Assembly: GCA_022578965.1 (NCBI GenBank)
Contig: MU400521.1
Location: 434,001 to 498,000, forward strand
Direction: 5' to 3'
DNA from: Xylaria sp. FL1777
Lineage: Eukaryota; Ascomycota; Sordariomycetes; Xylariales; Xylariaceae
Length of the DNA stretch: 64,000 nt
Part shown: positions 25,470-37,026 of the stretch, piece by piece
Numbering within the stretch: the first letter of the stretch is position 1
Layout of the letters: each line of letters starts with the position of its first letter
The notes under the pieces: generated by a model
Seen by the model: only the letters and a program-made list of their open reading frames with translations
What the model was told of the DNA's origin: nothing
The model's database searches: none
Translations under genes and position numbers: made by a program

Positions 25470-28400
25470 ATGGATCCTCATCAAGTACAGCGTCCTCATC
25501 TCTCCACGACCAATAACACCCCTCATCTCCCCGCTATTCCGTCACGAACAGCGAACAGCACCCCCGTGTCCTCCCCGGGGCTCTTTAGCCCTACAACACT
25601 CCGTTCCAATGTCTTTCCGTCCCATTCTACATCTGATGCTTCTACACCGGCTGCTGTTACGAGTAGCCCATATTTGCACCCCTTGCAAAGCCACAAAGTG
25701 AGGGAGTAAGTCGTCATTGTTCTTTGTTATGCTGCCGCGCTGGAAGACCTGCGTGGGAACTTCTCTGTCCTGGTTCCAACCCTCTTTATCGACTCGAGAG
25801 CCTGCCGAAATGCTAACCTCGACTGTAATGATAATAGAACGCACAAGGCTCTTGTAGACCTCGACTTGATGACAGGACGGAAGTTGATAAATCAATATGA
25901 AGTCATAGAAGAGCTCGGCCGTGGTGTACATGGCAAGGTGAAGTTGGCGCGGAATCTGGAGAATGGTGAAAATGTTGCCATCAAGATCATTCCACGGTTC
26001 TCGAAGAAACGTCGTTTAGGGAAAGTTACTGCATCCCCTCAAGACAAGACTAAGCGAGAGATTGCCATACTCAAAAAGATCCGTCACCCAAATGTTGTCG
26101 CACTGCTCGAAATCATTGACGACCCTGAACTGAAGAAGATTTATGTTGTCTTGGAACATGTTGAGCTTGGCGAAGTAGTGTGGCGAAAGAAGGGCCTCCC
26201 ATTCATCTGTTATTGGGAGAGAAGAATGGTCGAGAAGGGGATGTACGGCGAACTAAGCACGACCGACGAGGAGGAAAGCGAACGCTATATACAACTGCTC
26301 GAAAAGAAACAAGCTATCAATGAAGCAAAGAGAGCCAAAATGCAAGAGTCACAAAGAGGACCTGGTGACTTCTGGAGCATAGAGTATGGCGCTGCCAATG
26401 AAGATGATTGTTTTGAGGCTCAGGCATACTCATTTAGCAGAGACGGAGACCACACTGCTCTACCATCTACCGCGGTTCCATCCGCTTCGCATCCAGGGTC
26501 CAGAGCTCCATCAATAACCCGCTCCTCAAGTCGATCAGCCATATCTGGTTCTACTCCCTTGCCGTCCGAGTTCGATGTTTCATCGGTTGACGTCGATGCC
26601 GAGAGTGAGAATGAGACACCCGGCGCTCTACGTTCAAAGCCTGGATCGTCAGCGGCATTAGACGGGACGATGTATGGTGCCTATGCCGAAGACCGCATAT
26701 TCCGTGGTAGATCTCCAAGCATGGCTGATTCGATAATTTCTCATATGTCGTCTGTTGACTTCGGTTCGCAACCCCATGACCCGTTTTCGGATGATTTCTC
26801 CTATGTTCCTTGCTTCACTATCAACGAGGCCCGCGCAACCTTCCGGGACACAGTTCTAGGGCTCGAGTATCTCCATTACGAGGGCGTTGTACACCGAGAT
26901 ATCAAGCCTGCGAATCTGTTGTGGACTAAAGATCACAGAGTAAAGATCTCAGATTTCGGCGTATCATATTTCGGCCGACCTATTCGCGAAGGCGAGCCCG
27001 ACGAACTTGTCTCCGAATCTGAGGCGCGTGACTTTGATGACGATTTAGAGCTTGCCAAAACCGTCGGCACCCCTGCATTCTTTGCGCCAGAGCTGTGTTA
27101 CACTGATGTCGAGCACGGACAGCCTAAGATATCAGAACAAATAGACGTATGGTCTCTGGGTGTAACCCTCTACTGTCTAATATTCGCCCGGATACCATTC
27201 ATGGCCGAGGATGAGTTTCAGATGTTCAAAAAGATAGCCAAGGATGAGGTGTATATTCCGCGTCGGCGCCTTCGACCCGTTGATCCGCAACACTCTCCGT
27301 TGTCAACTTCTTATTACAAGAGAGTTAGTAGTGAGCCATATCGCGACGACAACATCCTATCTTACGAGGACATTGATGACGAACTATACGATCTCCTTCG
27401 TAAAATGCTTACTAAGAACCCCGAGAGGCGTATCAGACTGAGAGACGTAAAGCGGCATCCTTGGGTTGTTGCCGATATAAACATGCCTGTTATCCAGTGG
27501 ATTGACGAAACCGATCCTTCACGTCGTTTTTCAGGTCGCAAAATCGAGGTTGATGAGAAAGAGATTAAACGTGCGGTTGTACCCCTCACACTGATGGAAA
27601 GAGCACGCTCGGTTGTCAAGAAAGCCGTCAATAAGGTGATGCATGGTGGTCGTACAGAGAAATCAGAAGGCCACAGTCAACCCCGGAGAAGGGCGGCAAG
27701 TAGTGTCGCTAGCTCGGCTGGTGAAATACCTCCGAATGCGAGCCCACTCCCCTATTTGCAAGATATGCGCCGGAAGAGTATACGCCCTGACGACTACTTC
27801 GCTACTGTTAGAGAGAGCGACCATCCTCTGTCTCAGAGCGTAAGCGCTACTCCACACGAGTCTCCAACTAGAGAACTTACAGATTCTCCACGACTGCAGT
27901 CGACTCCGCCTGGCGGAGAGCTCAATTCTACGGCCAAAGACACCGCGAGTATATTTGATCTGTTACCAGGCTTAGGAGCTCCGCTCTCCTCGTCCACCTC
28001 TCTATCGTCCGGTCGAGGTTTCATTCCTCAACGCCATGTACGAGTTAGGTCAATTAGTAATGCACAGCTTGCGTTGGCCCATGCAAAAGAGTCCCAGGCG
28101 ATAGCAGTAGGGTCTGCCACCGACGTCGCAACCCCAGATGATCCAGTTGCTTGTCTGAGAAAAGCACGCGATGTACGAACACAAGATGACCCCGCCAGAT
28201 CGAAGTCGGTTGATCGTGGCTTATTCGCAAACGAAGATAAACGAGCAGAACCTATGGTAGCGGTCAGTACGGCAGTTGCTCCCGGCAGCATAGAATTGCC
28301 TACACGTCCCTTGTCGGTTGATCCCAACTATGCTATCAATAAGTCATCACTCATGTCTCCCATGTTTGCTCCTTTCTCGCTTCGTGCTTATCAACATGGT

Positions 28401-29267
28401 CACCCTAACTCCGACCCAAACATGCATGAAAAGCACTTCGCTGCCACTGAGCTCGATCGGCGGCCAATGACACCCCACCGGGTCACGCAGATGGAGGGGA
28501 AGAACTCTGCCACGTCGGGGTCTTTTACTCGGGCCCAGCAACACATGATCCGGCATCAGACTCATGAGTCCGAGGAACAAATCCAGCATGACGATGTCGC
28601 CTCCCACAACATGTCGCCAGATCCACCTTATCATCTCCCGCCAGGTGATGAGGATACTATAGAGAACGGACAATCTCCATCCAGAGTTGACACTACAGGG
28701 GCCTTAGCTGCCTCCGCCTCCGCATCTACTGGGACCTTTTGCACTCCCCTGACAAGTCCAATAAGCATTGAAAATCTGCCTCAGCAGAGTTTCCGTTCAG
28801 ATCCCTCGCTACCCGCACTGCTCAGTGGAGCCAGTTCTATCTCGGCAGATGCCGAAGGCGACTTCTTACTAAAGCCCGGTTCCTTTGACCGACCATCTCT
28901 CATAGACACAACGGATTCCTTGACGCCGCCAGCTTTAGGAAAAGAGCCCGTCGAGGGGTTCCCCCTGAGGGTGGATGAGCGATACCAAACTCTGTTTCCA
29001 GAAACGCCCCACCAAATGAAGGCTTCTACTCTACCATCTCCTAATGTCACGGATGATAATGAAGATAGCGACAGCGACAGCGATGGCGGCATTACGATGG
29101 CCAAGTCTAGAAGACGAGCTCTGCCTAAGGAGCACGTGAGCTCCTCGATGTTTGAAAAGATGGTAAACCCAAAAAGACGGGATACACAGACCAGTGTGAC
29201 GAGCATTGGTAGCACGGAGACCGCTAAGAAAGTTGCGACTACGGAGCCACTAAATGATGCACATTAG
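25470..29267 (+). CDS. cmkC: CaMKK/Ssp1-type protein kinase (Snf1/AMPK-activating kinase family)
   Basis: Serine/threonine kinase of 1221 aa, exons 25470-25705 and 25838-29267. The 132-nt intron (GTAAGT donor, TGCTAACC branch) joins KVRE to THKALVDLD, the conserved lead-in to the kinase domain. Catalytic motifs: glycine loop GRGVHGKV at 106-113, Lys128 in VAIKII, HRDIKPAN at 431, DFG at 451 and VGTPAFFAPELC in the activation segment. A Ser/acidic-rich insert of about 200 residues separates the hinge from HRD, as in other filamentous-fungal members. Beyond the domain, about 630 residues are low-complexity and Ser/Pro-rich. Homologues (S. pombe Ssp1, A. nidulans CmkC, yeast Sak1/Tos3/Elm1) phosphorylate Snf1/AMPK-type or CaM kinases in glucose and stress signalling. 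The symbol follows the Aspergillus orthologue and is an inference. ATG 25470 is the first in frame. Confidence 0.9.
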
Positions 29268-30759
29268 TGAGCCTAGCAACAGAAGAGCCTCACCCCTCAA
29301 TCATCATATATCACCTAAGCTTTAGAGTATACGGCAAAATTGACTACTGCGTGTCGTCTATCCTGAGTCTTAAATTGGCCTTGTCAAATCAAAGATTTAA
29401 TTGCCAGAGCTGACTCCATTGTGGATCAAACGAGGCCGACACTGACAGCTGTACGGCCCACAGCAATTGACAAGACAGACCTTGGTCAGAGTGTGTGCAT
29501 AGGACATTAAGCATGACATTGTTTATAAGTACAAATCCCACATAACAAGATACTCTTCTGTGTCCTCAGGTTGGAACAGAAGTTCGAGTCGGGGGCCTAA
29601 TAGTCATCCAGCACGCTCTATTTCACAAAATAATTTACATACTATCAGCTATTGAGTCTCCGGGGCGCTGTATCTACAACTATCCGAGCTGGATCTCGCA
29701 CGTTTTTCGAGCTTTGAACAAGTGTAACAAGGACTTTTCACTTCATTGGTCATGATCTTTTGGCGAAGTGGGCAACTTGCATGCAAAGAACTGGCTGCAT
29801 TGGAACCGGAAGGGGTGGCACCTGTCGAATTCATGTATGAGTGGCAATTTGCACTGATAGACCATAATCTGGAGAGCGTGCATTCTAGTGGAGTTTTTAA
29901 TTTGATTTCTTTGGATTATCACGCCATTTGATTATTATTTACTGTGATTGTAGCTTGAGCTATGTGTTTATAGTATGCGATACAACTTTAACTCGTCAAC
30001 ATCCTGTCAGTATTTAAAGCCGAGACTTCCTTATTCCATATAATGTAGCGCATACAGTCTCCCTTTGGTCTACAATTCTCGCGTCGACCTTGTCAGGTAT
30101 ATATGTCCCAGAGTGAATAGATACCTATACGCAGTCACATAGCAGGTGGGAAAGGGGTCAATAGCCAGGGTGTAGGTAGGTTGGTCAATTGATCCTTGAA
30201 CCCTCCCAATCTAGTTGGGGGAATAGCCTAGTAGATATACACCAAGTCTCCTATATTGACCCTCGGAGTCTATATGCAACTATATTTCCTGACAGACCTT
30301 CCATACATGGAGCGGTTATGGGTATTAGCTCGCCTCGAAGTAGCTTCATTGTTTTTGGAAGCATTGCAGTGATGCTCAGATTGAAGTAGCAGTTGCCATC
30401 TTGTTCTGCCTTGAGAAGTATTAACTCAAGACGCTATGAATCTGATTGATTGATGGGCCGGAGTCCCACCGGTGCTCAGTGGGGATCACAGTGGGTTATT
30501 CGGCCCCACTGCCGAGCATGGGAAGGACCATTCATTGCTACCCCACGATCTAAAATTATAGCCACGAAACAAACGCTACCACGACCACTTCAACATCACA
30601 AACTGCCACATACCTTCTACGACCACAACACTCGTCACAGACTACACACACACACACATACACTAATACGCTATCAATTTCTATAGAAGAAGCAAAGTTT
30701 ATAAGCTAGACAAACTACACAGTCAGTCCAAGTCACAGGGAGGAATCAAACAGCCCACA
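29268..30759. other. Intergenic between the kinase and SEC65
   Basis: 1.5 kb holding the kinase 3' end and the SEC65 promoter. A (CA) run at about 30643-30658 lies in the probable SEC65 leader. A stretch starting AGTTCGAGTC near 29580 superficially resembles a tRNA T-loop, but no stem partners or acceptor arm are present. No gene seen. Confidence 0.6.
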
Positions 30760-31704
30760 ATGTCGCACGCAAGGATAGAAGAGGTATCAGACAGCGACGA
30801 CGACGTCTCGGACCCCAGCGAGGGCGACATCGACGACTTCCAAGACTCAGACATCCTGCGCGCGATACCGACGAAGCCCCAACCGTCCCCATCATCAGCC
30901 TCACAAGTCCGCAACCCACCGTCACCATCACCAGCTGCTACCCAACGAACCCAGCAACAAGCGCCGCAGCCGGGCCTGCAGCCCGGCGACATCAAGGACT
31001 ACCAGATGCTGTACCCGGTGTACTTCGACGCAGGGCGGACGCGGGCCGAAGGCCGCCGGGTGGCGACGAGCCTAGCAGTGCGGAGCCCGCTGGCGCGCGA
31101 GATCGCCAACGCGTGCGCGGCGCTGCGGCTGTCGCCCGTGTTCGAGGCGCACCGCACGCACCCCAAGGACTGGGCGAACCCGGGGCGGGTGCGGGTGGCG
31201 CTCAAGGAGGCGCGGGCGCGGGGGCATCCAGTGAAGAACAAGCACCACCTGTACGTGGTGGTGGCCAAGTACCTGCAGGAGCACGCGACGAGCGAGGAGT
31301 CGGAGGCGCTGCGGCAGGGCATGCGGGGGCTGGGACTCGGCAATCTGGGCGGCGCCGCCGACGTCTACGCCGACGGCAAGCCGTGGCCGCGGGCCGCGGT
31401 GCCCAGGGGCTGGAAGATGGGGGAGCTGCTGCCTGCGTACTCGGCTGCCATGACGGGCGGCGGCGTCAATGAGAATACGCTCAAGGATATGATGCGCGAC
31501 ATGCAGGGTCAGGGAGGTGGAGGAGGTGGTGGTGGGGGAGCGGCGCCGGGCGGTCTGCCGGGTATGGGGATGCCGGGCATGAATGCTGATATGATGAGCA
31601 TGTTGCAGGGGATGGGCATGGGTGGCGGTGGAGGAGGAGGTGGCCCTGCTACTCGGGGGAGCGAGGGCGGCGGGAAGAAAGGAAAGAAGGGCAAGGGAAA
31701 ATAA
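30760..31704 (+). CDS. sec65: Signal recognition particle subunit Sec65/SRP19
   Basis: Intronless, 314 aa. SRP19 binds SRP RNA and allows assembly of SRP54 for co-translational targeting to the ER. The family core is clear at residues about 85-190: YPVYFDAGRTRAEGRRV, the conserved SPLAREI, and THPKDWANPGRVRV, followed by KNKHHLYVVVAKYL. The N-terminal 80 residues are acidic (SDSDDDVSD) then Pro/Gln-rich. The C-terminal 70 residues are made of Gly runs alternating with Met-rich GMPGMNADMMSMLQGMGMG, ending in a lysine tail GKKGKKGKGK; basic tails are typical of SRP19. The coding sequence is markedly more GC-rich than its surroundings from about 31.0 kb on. It is convergent with the dynactin gene, 378 bases apart. 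Confidence 0.95.
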   Translation: MSHARIEEVSDSDDDVSDPSEGDIDDFQDSDILRAIPTKPQPSPSSASQVRNPPSPSPAATQRTQQQAPQPGLQPGDIKDYQMLYPVYFDAGRTRAEGRRVATSLAVRSPLAREIANACAALRLSPVFEAHRTHPKDWANPGRVRVALKEARARGHPVKNKHHLYVVVAKYLQEHATSEESEALRQGMRGLGLGNLGGAADVYADGKPWPRAAVPRGWKMGELLPAYSAAMTGGGVNENTLKDMMRDMQGQGGGGGGGGGAAPGGLPGMGMPGMNADMMSMLQGMGMGGGGGGGGPATRGSEGGGKKGKKGKGK

Positions 31705-32082
31705 ATAAAGATCTTGTAGCTTTGGATTTGCCGGTCGACGGCTTTACATGGACGGAATCATTTGCGAGGCATATCGGTTGCCTTAGATTAGATCTCTGGT
31801 GACCATGCAGGGGTTACACTTGTTCAATAGATTACAGCAAGTCACAATCAAGAAACTTGGGACATTACAATCTGAGAGTGAACAATAGGGTAATACGGCC
31901 GATTAACTGGCCTATTGATTCCATACGTTTCCTGATGATACAATACAAGGGGTATCTAAAGTCACTGTGATGTCTCAACAGACCTGGACCATGTCATCAG
32001 TCGATCCTCCCAACCTCAGTCCTAGAGGTATCTAGCTGACCAGTCCAGCTCGACTTCACAGTCTTGATCATAAGTCTTTCAT
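31705..32082. other. Convergent 3' intergenic region
   Basis: Short spacer between the SEC65 and dynactin stop codons, presumably shared 3' untranslated sequence. Nothing else is visible. Confidence 0.6.
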
Positions 32083-35000
32083 TCACAAGGAAACGAGTCG
32101 TCCTTGCAACCCCTCCCACTCCCGAGATCCAACTATCTGCACATCACCACCGTTGCCGGGAATCATTTTCCCGTCGAGATCAGGGAAGCGGATCTGCAGT
32201 CTCGCAGCAGCTTTCCTCATCTTAGTACGGTCTAGGTCCTGCTTACGTCCCTGCTGTTGTCCCATAATCAGATGCGTCTTCTCCACGACAGAGGTCTCCC
32301 AACTCTTCCATTCTGCGAAGTCCTCTGCTAACTTGGCAGCGTGGTATTGTGGTGTCGCCCTAGCAGGTTTCCATGCCATCTTATCCTTAGGAAGAGCACT
32401 TAGATCGTATATCTTTGCGGAAGTGGCCATATATAGGAGCTCGGTCAGTACGTCTTTGCCCTCGGCTACAACCAAGCCCTTCCTCTGTTCAGCAATAGGA
32501 GCGGGCTTCTTCAGCGGCTCAGCAAGCCAGTCATACTTCGGTTGCTCGGTCATGCGTGCCCGACGATTATCTTCTCTCAGATACCGTACAGCAGCTTGCA
32601 GACTTGCAATGTCATTCTTGAGAGCATCCATCTCACGAGCAGTAGCAACTGCACGTTCCTGGCCTGCCTTAGTCCCTGCCGAGTCAGTCGCATCGCCATA
32701 GGCTCTACTGTCGCCAGCAATCTTCTTCCACTTGTCGCGATCTGCTTCGAGGGTCTTGGCCTCGCGGTCTTGTTGCTCGATGTCCTTCTTGAGACGATCA
32801 ACCTGGCTGTGAGCGTCTACTATCTGTGCCTCGAGATCCGACATGCGAGAGGCCTTGGTATTAGCATCGCGCATGCGGGCTTCCAGAGTTTCAATACGCA
32901 AGGTGGCAGTACTGAGGTTCTCGTCACGCAGAGCCATCTCACGGCGAGCTTGGTTGTAGTGATCCTTAAGTTGACGAAGCTCTTCTTCCGCATCGACGGG
33001 GATAGTCTTGAGGGCCTTGAGCTCTTGCGCTCGAAGAATCCAGGGTGCAGGGCTGCGTTCGAACTCTTGTGTCTGTGATAAGTCGGCACAGACAGCGGCA
33101 AGATCAGTAACTTGATTAGTAAGGCTTCGGATCTTAGAGAGATAGGTTGAAAATAGATCTGACTCTGCAGAAGAGAAACCGGTCATGACAGTATTGTGTA
33201 CTGTGCTTTGTACTTCTGGGTATGTGAATGGTTCCTCACGCCCCTCTATGCTAAGTAATTTGTGTAAGTCGAGGCCAATCGAGCGAGACATTTCTCCTAG
33301 CTCGCGACTAGCAACCTCACACTGCTCAAAGGCATCCGAAGTCTCAGGTGTAAGCGCTAGTGATCTTGCTCTCAGATCTTCGAGCGACCGGACTGCCTTC
33401 GACACGATGACTTTGGCGCTGCGCGTTTGGCTAATGACTGCATCAGCACGCCTGACGAAATGCTGGGCATGCTCATCCTCGTCACCATTAGCCGGCACCA
33501 TTCTCTGAACCATTTCCTTTGTGACACCAAAGGCTGTAGCGGCTGACTCCAAGTGGCTTTGCATCAGCATCGTCTTCATCTGTACCTCGTCTGCGAAGCT
33601 CTCAAGTCCCTGAGAAATATGGACTTCTCCGAGATGGGTCATGAGAGCAACAGAGCGCTGGAGCTCTTCGGCACATTGTTTCTCCCGCAATTCATCCCTC
33701 TTGAGACCTTCAATCCAATTGTTCAAAGCTCGTTCGACGGGCTCGAGCTCGTACAAAGCAGCTTGATACTTGGCAAATTCCTCCAAGGAGCAGTGGCTAA
33801 TACCATTAACGAAGCGATCGCACATGGAGGCCACCCATGTGAGTTTGTCCAGCACATCACAACCAGCGAAGACGTCGTCTTCGTGTCCAGGATGTGGCTG
33901 GCTGACTCGTTCCTTGATGAAGCCGTGCAAAAGAGTTGCTTTGAAAGACAACCTCGTAAATCGTAATAGTGCAAGAACGGAGTCTCTGTCAGTGTTAAAG
34001 CTTTCTGGCAGGAATAGTTTAACGATGTCAAGATGCTGCTGCGCTTCTTGAGCTCCCATTCGCTGCATCTCAAGGTCAATAGTCTTTATCTGAGTTTTGG
34101 CAGCAGAGATCTGGAGTTTCTGGTTAAGATCCATCATGAGCCGGGCATTGCTATTGAGCTGCTCTGATTCAGCTTCGTTAACAGCGCGAGAGGCACGCAT
34201 ATCTTCGAGATCCGACTGTAGATTTGTGACAAGCTCTCGGAACCGTGATAGCGTGTATTCCAGGTCTCCGATGGAGTCATCCTTTTCCACTGCCCGCCGA
34301 GCCTGTTCCGTAATGATGTTGTCTTTGAAGTCGAGTTCTTCCTGCATCTCTCTCTCATTCTGGACATGATTGACTTCGAGTTCATCGTTGATCTCCTTCA
34401 AAGCCTCAAGATCCTCAATCACAGCTTTGAGTTCCTGAATCTGCTCGTATTGCTGAAGCTTCTCATAGCTTAGTTGTTCGATCATATTCTCGGCTCCTAG
34501 GTTATCATCGAGCTGTTGTCGTAGGTCCTCAGCTCGCAATTCCGACTCCAATAGCTTCTCCTTGGCGATTTGATACTGCTCCTTAATAGCTTCAAATTCT
34601 TCCACGTCCTTCTCCAAAGACTTAATTTGAGCTTTATTCTCCTCATCCTGTTCCTGGGTGAGGTCTCGGAGCCGAATCAGAGCCTCACGCAGCCGTTCAT
34701 TGTTCCGCTCCATTTGCAACCACCCGGTGCTCGCTCTCTCTTCAGGTGACATGCCCTGTGAGAACTCGGTATTCTCTTCGCGCAAAATTTCAACCTCGAG
34801 TTCCAATTCCTCTGCTTTTTGCTTCAGAGCCTCGAGCTCAACCTTCAGAACCTCGGCGGTTTCCTCTGCCATCTCGCGGTCTAAGGTTGCCAGCTCCATA
34901 ATGGAGTCATGTTCGGCTTGCAGTTCTTCGACCTGATTAAGCCTGTCTTCTGCCTCCTTTAACTGTTTTCGCAGCGCAACATTATCCTGTACCGTCGTTT

Positions 35001-36145
35001 GAAATTTACCCTCAATCTTCTTATTGATTGTTTCGAACTTGTCGCGCTGTTCCTGTATTCGTTCCATCTCCTTGAGTCTATCACGGTCCTCTGCTCTTTT
35101 TCGCTCAAGAATCTTAAGCTTTGTTTTCAGATCCTCATTTTCTCTGCTAAGAGCATTACTAGCTCCCGCTCGAGTTGAACTAGCTGTTGCAGGCGTTCGA
35201 GATGTCGTCGCACTAGTTGGTGGCTTTGATGTTGCAGAAGTGCCGCCAGATGTGAGCTTCTCCAGAGCTTTCGTTCGCGAGCGCACTGGGCTAGTCGTTT
35301 GTTCTCCGTCGCTCTTAAAGGGAGAACTGATCCCTGACCTATCCCCGGCTTCATTACCCGAAGCAGAGTCGCCAGATAGGACTCTCCCAGAAGCAGGCCG
35401 AGTGAGTCGTTGGCCAGGTCCCGTCGACACTCTTCCGGCGGCAGGCCTTATAACGCCACTAGCCGCTCTTGGAGCTGTCGTTGTAGAAGACGCAGAGGGT
35501 CGTCGCCTTGCCCCAGCCGAAGGCAGTGCAGGTGGTCCCATAGACGTTCTGACCCCAATCGAAGGGCGGGGCTTCGCACCAACACCCGAGGGTCGAGCAT
35601 TCGACGGTGTACCGGTTCGGGAAGTAGCTGTGCTCGACGGCGCGGTGGCTAGTTGCTTCGTGGGAGATTTGGTAGGAGACTAGAACGCAAATGTTAACTC
35701 TACCAGCGGGTCACAGCACGAGCACAACTCAACACACCCTGGCTATGCTAGATGGACGGGATGCTCGTGGCACTGGGCTCGGACTAGGAGCATTCAGGCT
35801 CATTCTCTTCCCCAAAGACGGGTCGTTGACAGAGGCCGGCCGGCCGGCAGCACTCGGGGCGACGGTGCTCGTTCTGGATCCTCTGCGAATCGGGGCGGCT
35901 GTCTTCGAGGCAGCCGGGGCCGCCTGGAGGACGGTGACGGTTGTAGGCCGCACAAACATGCCCCGGCCGGGCGGGCAGTCGAAGTACCGCTCGCCCTGGA
36001 CGGCGCCGTCGTTCTTGCCCGAGTCATCTTCGAGCTCGACGCCGACCCAGTCGCCCACGGCGAAATGCGTCTGGCCGACGAAGCGGACGATGGCATTGCG
36101 GCTGTCGCTGAGCCGAATGTGCTGGCCGACTGCTATCTCGGACAT
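32083..36145 (-). CDS. ro-3: Dynactin large subunit p150Glued (Nip100/RO-3)
   Basis: 1334 aa, exons 36145-35738 and 35679-32083; the 58-nt intron has a GTGTGT donor, GTTAACAT branch and CTAG acceptor and keeps phase 0. Residues about 5-68 are a CAP-Gly domain with GDWVGVELED, the diagnostic GKNDG at 43-47 and a GRGMFVRP end; CAP-Gly binds the EEY/F tail of tubulin and +TIP proteins. Residues about 70-300 are a Ser/Pro/Arg-rich basic linker. Long heptad coiled coils follow from about 310 to 660 (dynein intermediate-chain contact in the family). The middle third matches the dynactin domain (LTWVASMCDRFVNG ... LNNWIEGLKRDELREKQC). A second coiled coil lies near 1050-1180. p150 links cytoplasmic dynein to microtubules and cargo for nuclear and vesicle movement in hyphae. 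Length is normal. The symbol is that of the Neurospora orthologue. Confidence 0.95.
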
Positions 36146-37026
36146 GTCGTTCTACCATCTGGGCTAGCTATGCTGGTGGGTTAGTAGTACATGGCGAGCC
36201 GCTGTAGGGCGTGTGGGTGCTTCTGGGCAAATAGAAGCCGAGCTGTTGATGCTTTGTTCCAGGGTTGATTAAATGTGTGAGCCTAGAGCTGCTTTGATCA
36301 TGAAACGCGTCTTCTGCTTATTCGATTACGCGACTTGCATAAGTCGGTGTCACCGTAAATATTTACCGTATGCGCTATTCTAATACTGTATATCGGACAC
36401 TGTACACTAGGTATCTACATCCAATTGTGATCCAACCACCAATTCAATATCTCTACAACATTTCTCAAAATCATGTCTCAGTAGGTATAAACTAGTAGGT
36501 TCTATTTCTGTAGCATACCATTACTAGTTCATATTGAATTCTGCAGCATTCTTATGACGTGAATCACTTTTCCTTCTATTTCCTTAGAACGCGTGAGCAA
36601 GCCTTCATTTTAATACTATACGTCTCACATCAGACTCAAGCAGGAGCAAAAGCTACAAAGCACAGCAACACTAGAACGACGAGATGAAAAGGACACCATG
36701 ATATTTCAAGCTACATACAAGTGTATAACGTTATGTAATATCCCACGATCCGACATAATCCCAGCCACATAGATACAATAAATCAAAAGTAGAAGTAAGG
36801 CAAGTCAAGTCATGACAGAAAAGCGTAGACGAGGGATTTGCTCCAGACATTCGTTTCCTTCTCATCATCCTCCCTTAATACCTACTTTTCATTCCAGAAC
36901 ACTTTTGAATTCATATTTCCAAACCTCAGATCCCACATTTGAACATGTAAGTCATAAATCCCATACCTAAGGCTCCCTTCAAAAAAAAAACAAAAAAACA
37001 CCAAGGGCAAGGGCAAGGCAAGCAAA
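36146..37026. other. Intergenic: dynactin promoter and HMG-gene 3' region
   Basis: 880 bases between two minus-strand genes. The part below about 36300 should be the dynactin promoter; the part above about 36600 is AT-rich and A-tract containing, like a 3' untranslated region. No open frame of interest. Confidence 0.55.

Noticed and set aside
29575..29605. tRNA-like T-loop (AGTTCGAGTC)
   Set aside because: No matching stems, anticodon arm or acceptor stem around it. No tRNA, 5S rRNA or snRNA was recognised elsewhere by eye.
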